The position numbers and the translations under genes are program-made. DNA of 64,000 bases from Luidia sarsii (lineage: Eukaryota > Echinodermata > Asteroidea > Paxillosida > Luidiidae). The notes beneath the pieces are model-generated. The model was not told the DNA's origin. It did no database searches and saw only the letters and a list, made by a program, of their open reading frames with translations. Positions 10,134-20,103 of the stretch are shown here, in pieces; within the stretch, counting starts at the first letter, position 1, and each line of letters begins with the position of its first letter. Location: assembly GCA_949987565.1 (NCBI GenBank), contig OX465107.1, positions 13,265,051 through 13,329,050 on the forward strand, in the 5' to 3' direction.

Positions 10134-12336
10134 CTTGTCGAGGTAAATATTTTCACGAGTATAACGAGCCACGGGAGTCTGTTGGTTTGACCTTATCGTG
10201 CAGCAACAGCACTATAATCTAGTCTGGAATGCATCTGTATACGCGCGCACCTAAAGTAACGACATTTTATGCATTCATTGGAACACATGTTTATGTGTTT
10301 ATGGCGCCGTGATTTAGAGTGCTAAGGTAAATGTGCTTTGCGATGTGACTTCGTCACACCAGAACGCTTGGCCACGGACTAACACGCTCCCATTCACATT
10401 CTGTAGTTTCTCGCACATCCATTACAGTGAGTGATAATCACGGGGCCTGTTTTGGGAAAATGGCTCTGAATGCGCTCGGCATTCTACGTCAACCAACTGG
10501 GTTTGTTTCTGGGGGAGCTTCCGGCATCGTTAGCCATCCCTGCGGTGACGTATTCCTGCGCGTACGTGGGAAAACTGGATGTAGCAAACAATACGTTTGT
10601 ACACTTCAGATGATGACATCAGAAAATGAGCTTGACTGTGGCTATTTATTGCACAGACCCTTTAATATGCATGTACAGTGTAATTTGATGTAAACAGATT
10701 TGGTTTGCCATACCACGAGACCGCGTTCGCCGTAATGGGTCGTCTCCCGTAAACTCCCGACCCCGTTTACGGGAGACCTTACCAGATGGCTTACCTAACA
10801 GGGGGGCTCTCAAGGCTTCGCTCTCGGTAAACATTGCGGAGACGCTGCCGAGAAAAAAAAAAGTGCTGGCGATTTTCAGCGAGTCAGTCAGGACTGTTGA
10901 AGCGGCTGTGTGCACGTACAATCTTCTGCGTGGCAATTCGATGCATAATGCCGTTTTTTTCAGAAAAAAAAGGTAATGTAATTCTTCCAACCCACAAGTC
11001 ACTTGTGTTGCAAGCTAGGCCTATGCAAGTAAAATAGAGTGGTATATAATGCAAGTTAAATGCACTTGGCATCGCATGGCAATGTGAATTGTAATCCCGC
11101 TAACACAGGGAAGACTTTTGTGCTTTGCGGATTTTCACGCCTGAGCGGCTCGATGTAACTGGGCACAGGTCGGCACACTTCCATTTTCGTTATACCTAGT
11201 TCATTCCAAAACACCCTGGCTTGTGCTTGTTCTCCATACCCATCTGTTGGCTGGTTGTCTCTGAATCTGATTACTCTACATAATGATATAGGCCTACATT
11301 ATTCTTTCCATGTTATACCCTACTGCATTCATCTTCTTAAGTTACGTAATTGGACTTTACGTCTGTGTCCCATATGTCATTGTTAGAATACTGGATCCCC
11401 TTGCCTCTAATGTGTATGTGTACGTGTCAATCGATGCCTAATAAAACAACAGACGCCCTCTTTTTCGGAATTAATCACTGCATATCTTTGTTCAGCTGCC
11501 CCCTGCACAAATGTATGCAAGACAATACTTCTGATACAGAGAAGGAAGTGGTGTTCGGGGAGATATGGAATCTGAATGCGTAAGATCAAGTACTAGTCGT
11601 CGAATGCGCCATTCAGCCGCGGGTTTCATAGAGAGGACTTAAAGGGTAATGAGCGTCCAAGGGATGATAATTGCAGCAGAGATGTGGACCGTACTGGTAA
11701 GACGACGTGTGGGGGCCAACGTGCATCAGCACATGGAATCCAACGCGGCGTGGCCCTTTAAAGTCCACCACGCTATCAAAGATGTTTCAATCGACGTTTG
11801 GTTGCACGCGATTCTCGCAATCTCAACGTGAATTGGTGTTTGTTTCTAGAAACTGCCTCGCATAATAAATTCTGCATTACTAAACGTGCAAGGAAATCAG
11901 TGTTGCTTAGTTAGAATCATAGGCTGTTTATGAAATGAAGGATAAGGCTCGGGCTCAGGCTTCGTCTCCGTCTGACAAAACCTAAAAACCCAGGTCGTTG
12001 TTTGTTTACGAATTTGAAGGTTTGTTGGCTTGATAGGTACAGAGTATTCCCCAAGAAACTGGGGCCAAACGCTTGTTTTTTTATATGCCTGTGATATTAT
12101 AGCGAGTAAGATAAACATGACCGAAGCCTAAGCTCGAATTCGACCCAGCCTTTTTTTAAATTCGCTGTCAACACCGGGAATCCGCGAAGGGGGCTGCCAT
12201 TGGTGCATGGAAGCCACGATTGCCCGATTACCGTTGACAACCGATTCCTCTGACGGTGGGGTGCGACACTGCGCTTTTCCCCGAACCCTACCTTCCCCTT
12301 TCTCCCGCATCGATCCGTTACCATAGCAATCGAGCA
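10134..12336. other. non-coding sequence
   Basis: No gene supported. Short frames (10427-10693, 11350-11583, 11649-11831) have no recognisable domain and the first starts with a non-ATG codon. A GGCTCGGGCTCAGGCTTCG word near 11947 and its approximate reverse complement near 12122 resemble words in the element at 18280-18839, so a degraded relative may lie at about 11945-12140. Confidence 0.4.
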
Positions 12337-12625
12337 AGTGAGGGGAATGAGAGGGAGAGGAGAGAAGAGAAAGAGGAGGGAGATATATATAGAAAGCGAG
12401 TGGAGAGAGTGAGAGAGAGGTGGGTAGAGGGAGAGAGAGAGAGAGAGAGAGGTGGAGAGAGAAAGATAGAGAGATTTAGAGGGAGATAGAGAGAAGTAGA
12501 GAGAGGGGGAGATGGGGAGGGAGAGGGGGAGAGTGAGAGGGGGTAGAGGGATAGAGAGAGATAGAGAGAGGGGAGAGATATAGAGAGAGACAGTACAGAC
12601 AGACATACAGAGAGGGGAGAGGAGG
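12337..12625. repeat. GA-rich polypurine tract
   Basis: About 290 bp of GAGAGAGG words on the + strand, the third such tract in the first 13 kb. Open frames through it are low complexity. Confidence 0.9.
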
Positions 12626-12949
12626 GGATGGAATGTCCGTTGTAAATGTATGAAGCCATGCGTGTCTTGGTTGCAGCTGACTTCTCTTCAATCGAAATAT
12701 CAGTCTTCTCGTGGAGAAGAGAAAAGAAGAAGAAGAAACCCAAATCTGAACGATTTCAAAGGCTTTTTTCCGCTACCCTAAAGGGCGGAAAAGCCTGTCC
12801 GCTTTGATGGACCGGTGGGGTGAAGGAGAGTGCTTCAATGTCGTGGATCGGCCGGCGTGCTCGTAGCGGACGACACGCCGGCCACATAATAGGCCTATAG
12901 GTAGAGGTTGCGAGTGTGAGTTAATGAACTTGTGGCTAAGTGCATTTAC

Positions 12950-13620
12950 AGACAGGACAGGGCGGGACAGGACAGGACAGGACAGGACAGGGCGGGACAG
13001 AGCAGGAAGGGGCAGAGCAGGACAGGGAAGGGCAGGGCAGGGCAGGGCAGGATAGGAAAGGACGGGGCAGAGAAGGGCAGGGCAGGGCAGGCCAGGACAG
13101 GACAGGGCAGGGCAGGGCAGGGCAAGGCAGGGCAGGGCAGGGCAGGGCAGGGCAGGGCAGGGCAGGGCAGGGCAGGGCAGGGCAGGGCAGGGCAGGGCAG
13201 GGCAGGGCAGGGCAGGGCAGGGCAGGGCAAGGCAGGGCAGGGCAGGGCAGGGCAGGGCAGGGCAGGGCAGGGCAGGGCAGGGCAGGGCAGGGCAGGGCAG
13301 GGCAGGACAGGACAGGACAGGACAGGGCAGGGCAGGGCAGGGCAGGGCAGGGCAGGGCAGGACAGGACAGGACAGGACAGGTCGACAGGACAGGACAGGA
13401 CAACGGGACAGAACGGGACAGGACAAGACAGGACAGGACAGGTCGACAGGCTGGCCTCTGAGAGGACGGTACGGGACAGGGCAGGACAGGACAGGACAGG
13501 ACAGGACAGGACAGGACAGGACAGGACATGTGAGAGGCCAGGAGAGGACGGTACGGGCCATGGCAGTACAGGACAGAACATAACAGAACAGAACAGAATA
13601 GAACAGAACAAAACATGACA
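12950..13620 (+). repeat. (GGCAG)n / (GACAG)n pentanucleotide array
   Basis: About 670 bp of 5-bp units. The centre (about 13085-13370) is nearly pure GGCAG, and the flanks are mixed with GACAG and then decay to GAACA-type units toward 13610. Frames are open on both strands because the unit contains no stop codon; they are not genes. The unit is the same as in the mouse hypervariable minisatellite Pc-1/Ms6-hm (established knowledge), which is unstable and folds into tetraplexes. Confidence 0.95.
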
Positions 13621-13826
13621 GGGGCAGAACATGACACCACACAAAGGGCCGGGACAGGGCACGACTTGATGGAACAGGGCGGAACGGGAGAGGGCGGGAC
13701 ACACAGGGCGGGGTGGAAAGACATAGCACGGCACGACACGGGTCGGGACGAAATTAAATCCGATAGAAATCCAACCGTAACAACGGTGAAGACTCGGCGC
13801 AGTTAACCATTCAAATCAAAAGCAAG

Positions 13827-14009
13827 ATGTGTGTCAACCTTTCAGAGCACAAACACGCCCGCCGTCTAGAGGGTTTAACTCCTGCGAGTGTTCTGGAGAA
13901 AGCGACTTACGCTACCTTCTTCAAAGAATTCGTGTCCTCGAGACAAGAGGAACTAATGCGCCTCAGAAGACGGTGTGTTTCCACGCAAAGCAAGCAGACG
14001 TATAATATA
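13827..14009 (+). CDS. possible isolated coding exon, unknown protein
   Basis: A 61-codon frame starts with ATG (A at -3) and runs in phase 0 to a perfect donor TA|GTAAGT at 14009/14010. The residues have ordinary composition, with an amphipathic charged stretch (SSRQEELMRLRRRC), unlike the repeat-derived frames around it. I recognise no family and find no partner exon downstream. It could be the first exon of a gene whose other exons I missed, or chance. Low confidence. Confidence 0.25.
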
Positions 14010-16328
14010 GTAAGTCTTATTATACACTTGGGTTAATATACAAACAAGCAACACGCCAGGCTAATGGAACGAGCAGGGTTTGTTTTTGTATTATAACTGC
14101 TGACCTTGATATTCCCTGGATTATTTTATGTTGCTGGTTTTTTTTTTAAGGTTGCTTTCTTGTGTTCTCGACAAAGATAAGAGCTATTGCTGACACAATT
14201 TCTCACTCTTATGTGGGCCTGGCTCGAGCGAGCGACACGGTTAAAGGATTTCCAGTTCAATTCGAGAAGACATCAATACAAGTATAGCAGCGAATGAAAC
14301 AGTAGCAGCCGAAGCAGCAACGATTTCAGCAATAACAGCAACAGCAGCCATAACAGCAACGGGGCGGAACTGTTTTTTTTTTTGGGGGGGGGTCTGTTGG
14401 GGTTGGAGTCCGACGACCCCCGCGGCCGTCCGTGTCGAACTCTTGAGGGCGCACCACTGTGAATAGCCCTAAAGCTGCGCTCCAATCACGTCGTGTTTAT
14501 GGTGTTCACGACCTGTATTTTCCAGTTCACGGGTCGTGTGGGCTGCATTCCAATGCTACTCACCAACACCACGCAAACACGCACATTGCGCAAGGGCAAA
14601 GAGCGAAGAGTATGCTAGTTGCTACGCGGCTGGTTTTCACAAACGTACGAATTAAGGCGAGTCGGGCAACTCGTACACCGACGACTCGCATAGTCGCACT
14701 CACAGCCAATGTATTGGAAACAATAATAGTCCTGACATTATGCGTGTATAACAGCGTAGTAAATTCATGGTAAATTCACCTTTCCGTTCCTGGCTGCAGA
14801 AGCCGCCACCGTATGTATCGAAATCTTATTGTAACTCATGCATGCATCGATGTTGGTAAAAACGTTGCGCCCTTTGACCTCCTGATTCCATTTTGTTGCC
14901 AAGTCGTGAAGTGGAGGCAATATTTCTGCCTCGAGTTCAGGACTGGTGACCACGAGATACGAGACGATTGGAACGCCTCTTCACGACTAGTGATCTCGTG
15001 AACACGGTAATCACGACGTAACGCGCTTGGAATCAGGCATTAGAGCTGCATGGAATCACCGTGTTAGCGATTAGCGAGCTACGGCTAGAGGAGCATTTTT
15101 GTTGTTGTTTATGCGTGCTATCTGGGTCATACCAGCACGAGTCTGCCTTGTTTTGCCCATACAGGGGCGAAGGGGTGGCTCTAATGCATGGCAGCGTTAG
15201 GTAGGTGGTCTTGCTTTACGTAGACACGAAAACAACATTAATGGACATCAAGGCCGAAGATTGACAGCGGTACCCCATGCCTCTCTGTCGCAGCGCAGTA
15301 AGTGCTACGGTTAGAAGGTACACCATTTGCGAATGTCAAAAAATCGCTTCCATACTTTGTCAAACTCAATGAGTACATAATAATATAGGATAACACACCA
15401 GCGTTCATCCGTCCACAAATTCATGGTAAAACCGTGGAAACAAAATTAAATGCTGACTTTGATCATTTAATTATAATAATTATAAGGAGGCATTTGTAAG
15501 AGGAACTTTCACCGCCAAGCTATCTTTGGAAATTAAAAAAAAAAAAAATCCTCTTTTTCGAAAACGGCAGATTTTGGAGTGCCGAAATTTCACGGAATGT
15601 CTGGTTAATATCTTATGTCCTTTACTAACTTCCTTAAGGCCACGTAATACTTTCTCAAATATGTAACGTCCGGAAATTTGACACTTTTGTTACGATGCTG
15701 CTCTTGCAAGGCCACTGACCAAAGCATTGGTATACTTGCAACGCCACTGTACAAATTATTGGCACTGAATCAGACCAAAATGTACAGGCAAATGGGGAAA
15801 CTTCATTGTGCGCTAATTAATCTTTAATTAATCATTGCCCATAACACTTTGTAAATGACATACCCTACCTTTTAGCAAAGGGGGTTTACGGTGAGCATAG
15901 GATTTGATAGCAAATTTTCCACTAAAGCTCAAGAGTAGGTTTGCGGTGACAACATGTATACGATAATCTCCTTTTTTATGAGTGAGTGCGGTTCTGAAAA
16001 GAACCGTAGGGTTACACTCGACGTTTCGGACAGTGCGCTCGTGATGTCAGTCGGCTTCAGGAGCAAGAATAAATTCTTCCTTCGCATCAATCCTAGCAGC
16101 AGGGCCTATACTGCTATAGCTGTGCAGACTCTAGCAGCGGGCACAGCGTGAAATCAAAGCGATTTATTTCACGGCAGCGGCGTGAGATCTCGGTCCACCG
16201 TCGTCAGGCCTGATTGGGGGGGGGGGGGCGCTTTCATTTCGTTCCCGAGCTCGGCTCTGTGTTAACCGCGCGATGCCCGCCCATCCGACGATCGACGACC
16301 GACCCTCGTGCAGTCGTTGCCTCCATAT
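14010..16328. other. non-coding sequence
   Basis: No gene supported. Contains an imperfect AGC/AAC triplet stretch at about 14318-14362, a T11-G9 homopolymer junction at 14373-14392, an A-run near 15537-15548 and a G-run near 16217-16228. Confidence 0.45.
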
Positions 16329-16547
16329 GAGATATATATGCAGACCGACGTATGAAGCTCAATCCCCGAATAGAATCCCACACGTTTCAATGGGCGACCA
16401 GAAAACAACGACTTGTGCGTGAGGCTACATTTTGCAGGGAACCAGTTAATAGGCAGTTAGCTCTGTGTGCAACACAAATCGCCCATTGAAACGTGTGGGA
16501 TTCCATTCGGGGATTGAGCTTCATACGTCGGTCTGCATATATAACTC
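16329..16547. mobile_element. 219-bp MITE with 69-bp terminal inverted repeats
   Basis: The arm 16329-16397 and the arm 16479-16547 are reverse complements over 69 bp with two mismatches; outer ends GAGATATATATGCAGACC and GAGTTATATATGCAGACC. The 81-bp centre is unique. The element is flanked by the direct repeat CTCCATAT (16321-16328 and 16548-16555), an 8-bp target-site duplication. An 8-bp duplication is typical of hAT-superfamily insertions (established); the superfamily assignment itself is inference. No coding capacity. Confidence 0.88.
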
Positions 16548-16574
16548 CTCCATATAGTGGAACCCTTCATCCGC

Positions 16575-16613
16575 TGCGTGCGCGCGTGCGCGCGTGCGCG
16601 CGTGCGTGTGTGT
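16575..16613. repeat. alternating purine-pyrimidine (TGCGCG)n tract
   Basis: 39 bp of strictly alternating pyrimidine-purine, mainly CG and TG steps. This is the classical sequence type that adopts Z-DNA under supercoiling. Confidence 0.9.
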
Positions 16614-16628
16614 AGGGCCTGGGGGGAG

Positions 16629-16917
16629 TTACACCGCAGCCGAGGGTTTTTGCCACTGTGGAAGTGCAGCTTCGAGCTTGAAAAGAGACTAACCCCGCGT
16701 TACAAGATCAGCCATTGCAGCTAGAGCTTTGCAATTAGCAAGACACCTTTCATTTTTGTGACAAACTACCTCCATGATCAACAACAGCAAGGCGCATTCC
16801 ACACCTCTATACAAGAAATCCAAACCTTGCTGATCTCGTGACGCAGCACTACAAAGTAGTCTCTTTTCAAGCGCGGATTTACACTGCTAAAGCGAAAAAC
16901 CCTAGGTTGCGGTGTAA
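16629..16917. mobile_element. inverted-repeat element (MITE-like), 289 bp
   Basis: The left arm 16629-16691 (TTACACCGCAGCC ... CTTGAAAAGAGACTA) is an imperfect reverse complement of the right arm 16857-16917 (TAGTCTCTTTTCAAG ... GGTTGCGGTGTAA), with the best match at the outer and inner ends. I see no convincing target duplication. No coding capacity. Confidence 0.65.
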
Positions 16918-18279
16918 AAAATATATACACGTGGGACGTGGGTGGGCATTTTCGTCCTGCGTAATGTCGTAGCGAATATCGACTGCGGAGTGGGGTATGG
17001 GGAGGGTGGTAGGCACGGGTGACTGCAAGTGTTCCGCCAATAAATCGTCGTCTCTCCCGTCCCCGAAAGATTGCACATCATCGTTTGGCCAGGCACCTCC
17101 ATGGCTGGGACTGTGTCCCTAGGAGAGGGCGAGATTGCGATAGATATTGCGATATTATGGTCTGCCTGTTATCATTGTCCGGTCAACCTTATACGTGCGG
17201 TCGGCAAGATGGCAAGGTTGCCATCGAAACGCGAAAAATTGCTCTTTGCATCTGAATGGAAGTAAGGGATCGATTCCTGAGATGATGCGGCCTGTTGGTT
17301 AACCCTCAAAGAGCCGAGGTGGATTGCGCCACCTGTATTCTCTCCTTTTTTACAGTGATTTGTTTTTTTCTGTGTATTGAGGCTTCTATGAATTTTTCGG
17401 CCAGCTTATTTGGCACAAGTTGACACCAATTTTATGTGCCGTTCTCTGACAACATTTTCTCAGGGCCATGGTATAGTTTGACGGGAATATTTCCATTGAC
17501 TTACACTACATAAGAGCATAATAGGCCTACCATCCAAAGTGCATAGTGTATTTTTTCAGGAATTCTTTTGCATAATTAGCTCAATTATATTGCTGTATGC
17601 AATTGTTGGTTCTTTGTGTTTTATTATCATTGTAAAAATAATGTATGTGCAAATTGGGGAAATTCAATTAAAAAACATGGGAAATTCAATAAAAAAAACT
17701 ATGAAAACATGAAAAAAGCAAAAAAATGTAATTATGGATAATTCGTGAGCTACAATTAGACAAAACATTATTTGAACTAATGTTCATTATTTAATTCTTT
17801 ATTACCCTGCCAAATATCATTTGAATACATTATTGAACGACAAAAGATTCTATATTATACTTAAAATTCGCAAGATTTATTAAATTCCCAACAAGAATGG
17901 CCACCCACCATCGAATATCGCACACATTATTTTGTACATGCACTCAATGGCCTATAATGGATATTGATGATGATTGGCGTCGCTTGTATAATTATATAGA
18001 CCTACAGTATCGAAGCCCAGAAAGTCCTTTCCATGTATCGACTATAATGTTACTAATTGATTATTTTATCGACGAATTAGTCACGATGCTGATTAAAATA
18101 ATTCCCCGGATTTTTTTCACAGCTTGAAGAGGCAAGAAAGTATAGCTCTTGGCATAATTAGCAGAGGAGTGTCCATGGACACCGTGTTCAGCAATATTGG
18201 TAACTACCGTAACTGCTCCAAGAGAGCGGCAAACAATTATTTATAGTGCGCCATCAGGAGTTTGCAACGCGTTGGCCAG
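16918..18279. other. non-coding, AT-rich sequence
   Basis: No supportable gene. AT-rich from about 17340 to 18130. A 76-aa ATG frame at 17897-18127 has no recognisable domain. Confidence 0.45.
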
Positions 18280-18839
18280 TCACAATGCGCGGAATCTGTA
18301 GGCTGGTTCCCTTCCTTGACTAGGGCACCTTTTCCAAAGCCCGGCTTAGGCTTAGGCTCCGGGTTTCGTCTCAGTTATCCGAATGCTGAAATACAAGTTG
18401 GAGTTATTTGTTGAAGTTGAAGCTTTGGATTCCTTTTCAAAACTCAGTCAAACATTCAAAAATGATGCCAAAGGCTTCCTGTTTGCATGCCTTGTACTTG
18501 AAATGGATGAAAGAACTAGAGACAAAGCCGGAGCCAGGCTAAGCCGGGCTCCGAAATGTATATTTCGGACGACGTGAGACGTCTGCAGACCACGTCTGGA
18601 GACCCCTACCTGGGCCCTTTTCCAAAACCCGGCTTATGCTCAGGCTCCGGCTTTGTCTTCATGTCTTTCATCCATTTTTAAGTACAAGGATTGAAAATGG
18701 AAGACATTTGGCTTTTTTTTTAATGTTATACTGCGTTTTGAAGTCTCACGTCCTCAAATGTACAGTACATTTCGGAGGACGTGAGACGTCTGGAGACCAG
18801 GTAGGGGACGGGAACCAGCCTCTGGATCGCACATTGTGA
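18280..18839. mobile_element. nested inverted-repeat element
   Basis: The outer ends TCACAATGCGCGGAATCTG (18280) and GGATCGCACATTGTGA (18839) are inverted, and inside them GGCTGGTTCCC and GGGAACCAGCC. The interior holds a second layer. A block beginning CTTTTCCAAAGCCCGGCTTA (18329) recurs directly as CTTTTCCAAAACCCGGCTTA (about 18617), and in reverse as AGCCGGAGCCAGGCTAAGCC (about 18525). This looks like a fold-back element that received or duplicated a related element. No transposase. Confidence 0.6.
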
Positions 18840-19078
18840 TCCAGTCAGAAAATCACAAGTTTATTTGTTTTTTTAGACAATAAAGGAAATGTTTATCAAA
18901 TTATTTGTTACGAGTTACGAAAAAAAAGTTAAAGGGAAGAGAATTAAAACAGTCAAGAAGAAAAGAAAACGAACTGATGGGGAACATATAAAGAATAAAT
19001 AAATAAATAATTATTGTAGAATAAGTAGAAGCTGGGGCCCCGGTGTGAAATATTTTGTGTAATTTAAAAAAGGATTAG

Positions 19079-19377
19079 GGCTTTAAATATGATCCTACAT
19101 GTATTTGGCTATGGCAGTGAAGAGAAAATTCTTGCAAAAATTCGACTTGAACGACTACACATTTTGAAATTTTTGGGGGTGTTTTTCTGTGGCCAATAAG
19201 CAGAAAGTCCATTCGGCTAAGAGCCGAGAAATGGAGAAGAATCTGAAAGATGAAGATCCACACTACAGTTTTCAGTACTGCTACAAGAACTGAGAAACTT
19301 TTGGTTGTGGAATTTTTCGCCTCGAAAGTGGTTTTTTTGTACTGTGTCCAATGGGAGCTCGACTCAGTTGTCTGCAC
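19079..19377 (+). repeat. direct repeat copy A (~300 bp, diverged)
   Basis: Aligns with 19613-19905. Shared landmarks in order: GGCTTTAAAT, TATTTGGCT, CTTGCA-AAATTCG, ACATTTTG, AGAATCTGA-AGATGAAG, CTACAAGAACTGAGA, TTTTTGTAC and CAATGGGAGCTC. Non-coding dispersed repeat; class unknown. Confidence 0.7.
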
Positions 19378-19418
19378 CACAGACATAAATAACCTAAAAA
19401 TAGGTTATTATGTCTGTG
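19378..19418. repeat. 17-bp stem hairpin
   Basis: CACAGACATAAATAACCT faces AGGTTATTATGTCTGTG across a 6-nt A-rich loop, with one bulged A. It lies at the junction between direct repeat copy A and the following sequence. Confidence 0.8.
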
Positions 19419-19612
19419 AGACCTGCAGGGTGCAGCACACAAAATCCATCCAAGATGGCTCCGCCGAGCTGATTATCATAAAGTGTGTACCCACAACTTT
19501 TTTTAATAAGGGGTCTTTGGAGGCTAATTAACTGATACATTGTAGAACAAGTGAAGCTTAAGACAACCTGGGGGTTCACTCGTCAATTTGGTATGAAATT
19601 TGGACCATATCT

Positions 19613-19905
19613 GGCTTTAAATGTGGCCCTATTTGGCTGCGGAAGTGGAGGGGTCCATCTCAAAATCCTTGCAGAAATTCGGCTTGGACGACTAGACATT
19701 TTGGGGTTTATTTTTCTGGGGGTAATTAGCAAAAAATCTAATCTGCTAAGGGCACTAAAATTGAAAAGAATCTGAGAGATGAAGGTCCAAACTACAATTT
19801 TAAGTATAGCTACAAGAACTGAGAGACTTTTGGGCATGGGATAATTGGCTTTGAAAGTGAGTGTTTTTGTACAGTGTTCAATGGGAGCTCTATTTAGTGT
19901 TCTGC
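19613..19905 (+). repeat. direct repeat copy B (~300 bp, diverged)
   Basis: Second copy of the repeat at 19079-19377, about 530 bp downstream in the same orientation. It ends about 160 bp before the MRPL10 start codon, so it may overlap that gene's promoter region. Confidence 0.7.
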
Positions 19906-20063
19906 ACCCTGCACCCTTCCACCAAAGTGTTACAGCGCCCTCTATGCTGAAGAACAGCTACACTCGTGTGCTCACTGCTGAAGAATTGAGCTGACGGACT
20001 TCTCCGACATTTCAATTAATAAACCTATTTATTATGTGATTATATTTCAAACGTAGAGTAACG

Positions 20064-20103
20064 ATGACTTCAAGTTTGTGCGTGAGGTGCTTCGGTATTC
20101 GAG
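20064..20103 (+). CDS. MRPL10: MRPL10 coding exon 1 (presequence start)
   Basis: ATG at 20064 followed by 13 codons, with donor G|GTAAGAG after 20103 (phase 1). It was chosen because its phase fits the acceptor at 21023/21024 and because the joined N terminus has mitochondrial-targeting character. An alternative short first exon cannot be excluded without transcript data. Confidence 0.7.

Noticed and set aside
12773..13729. 318-aa, 267-aa and 262-aa minus-strand frames and a 228-aa + strand frame
   Set aside because: All are translations of the GGCAG/CTGCC repeat, which has no stop codon in any frame.
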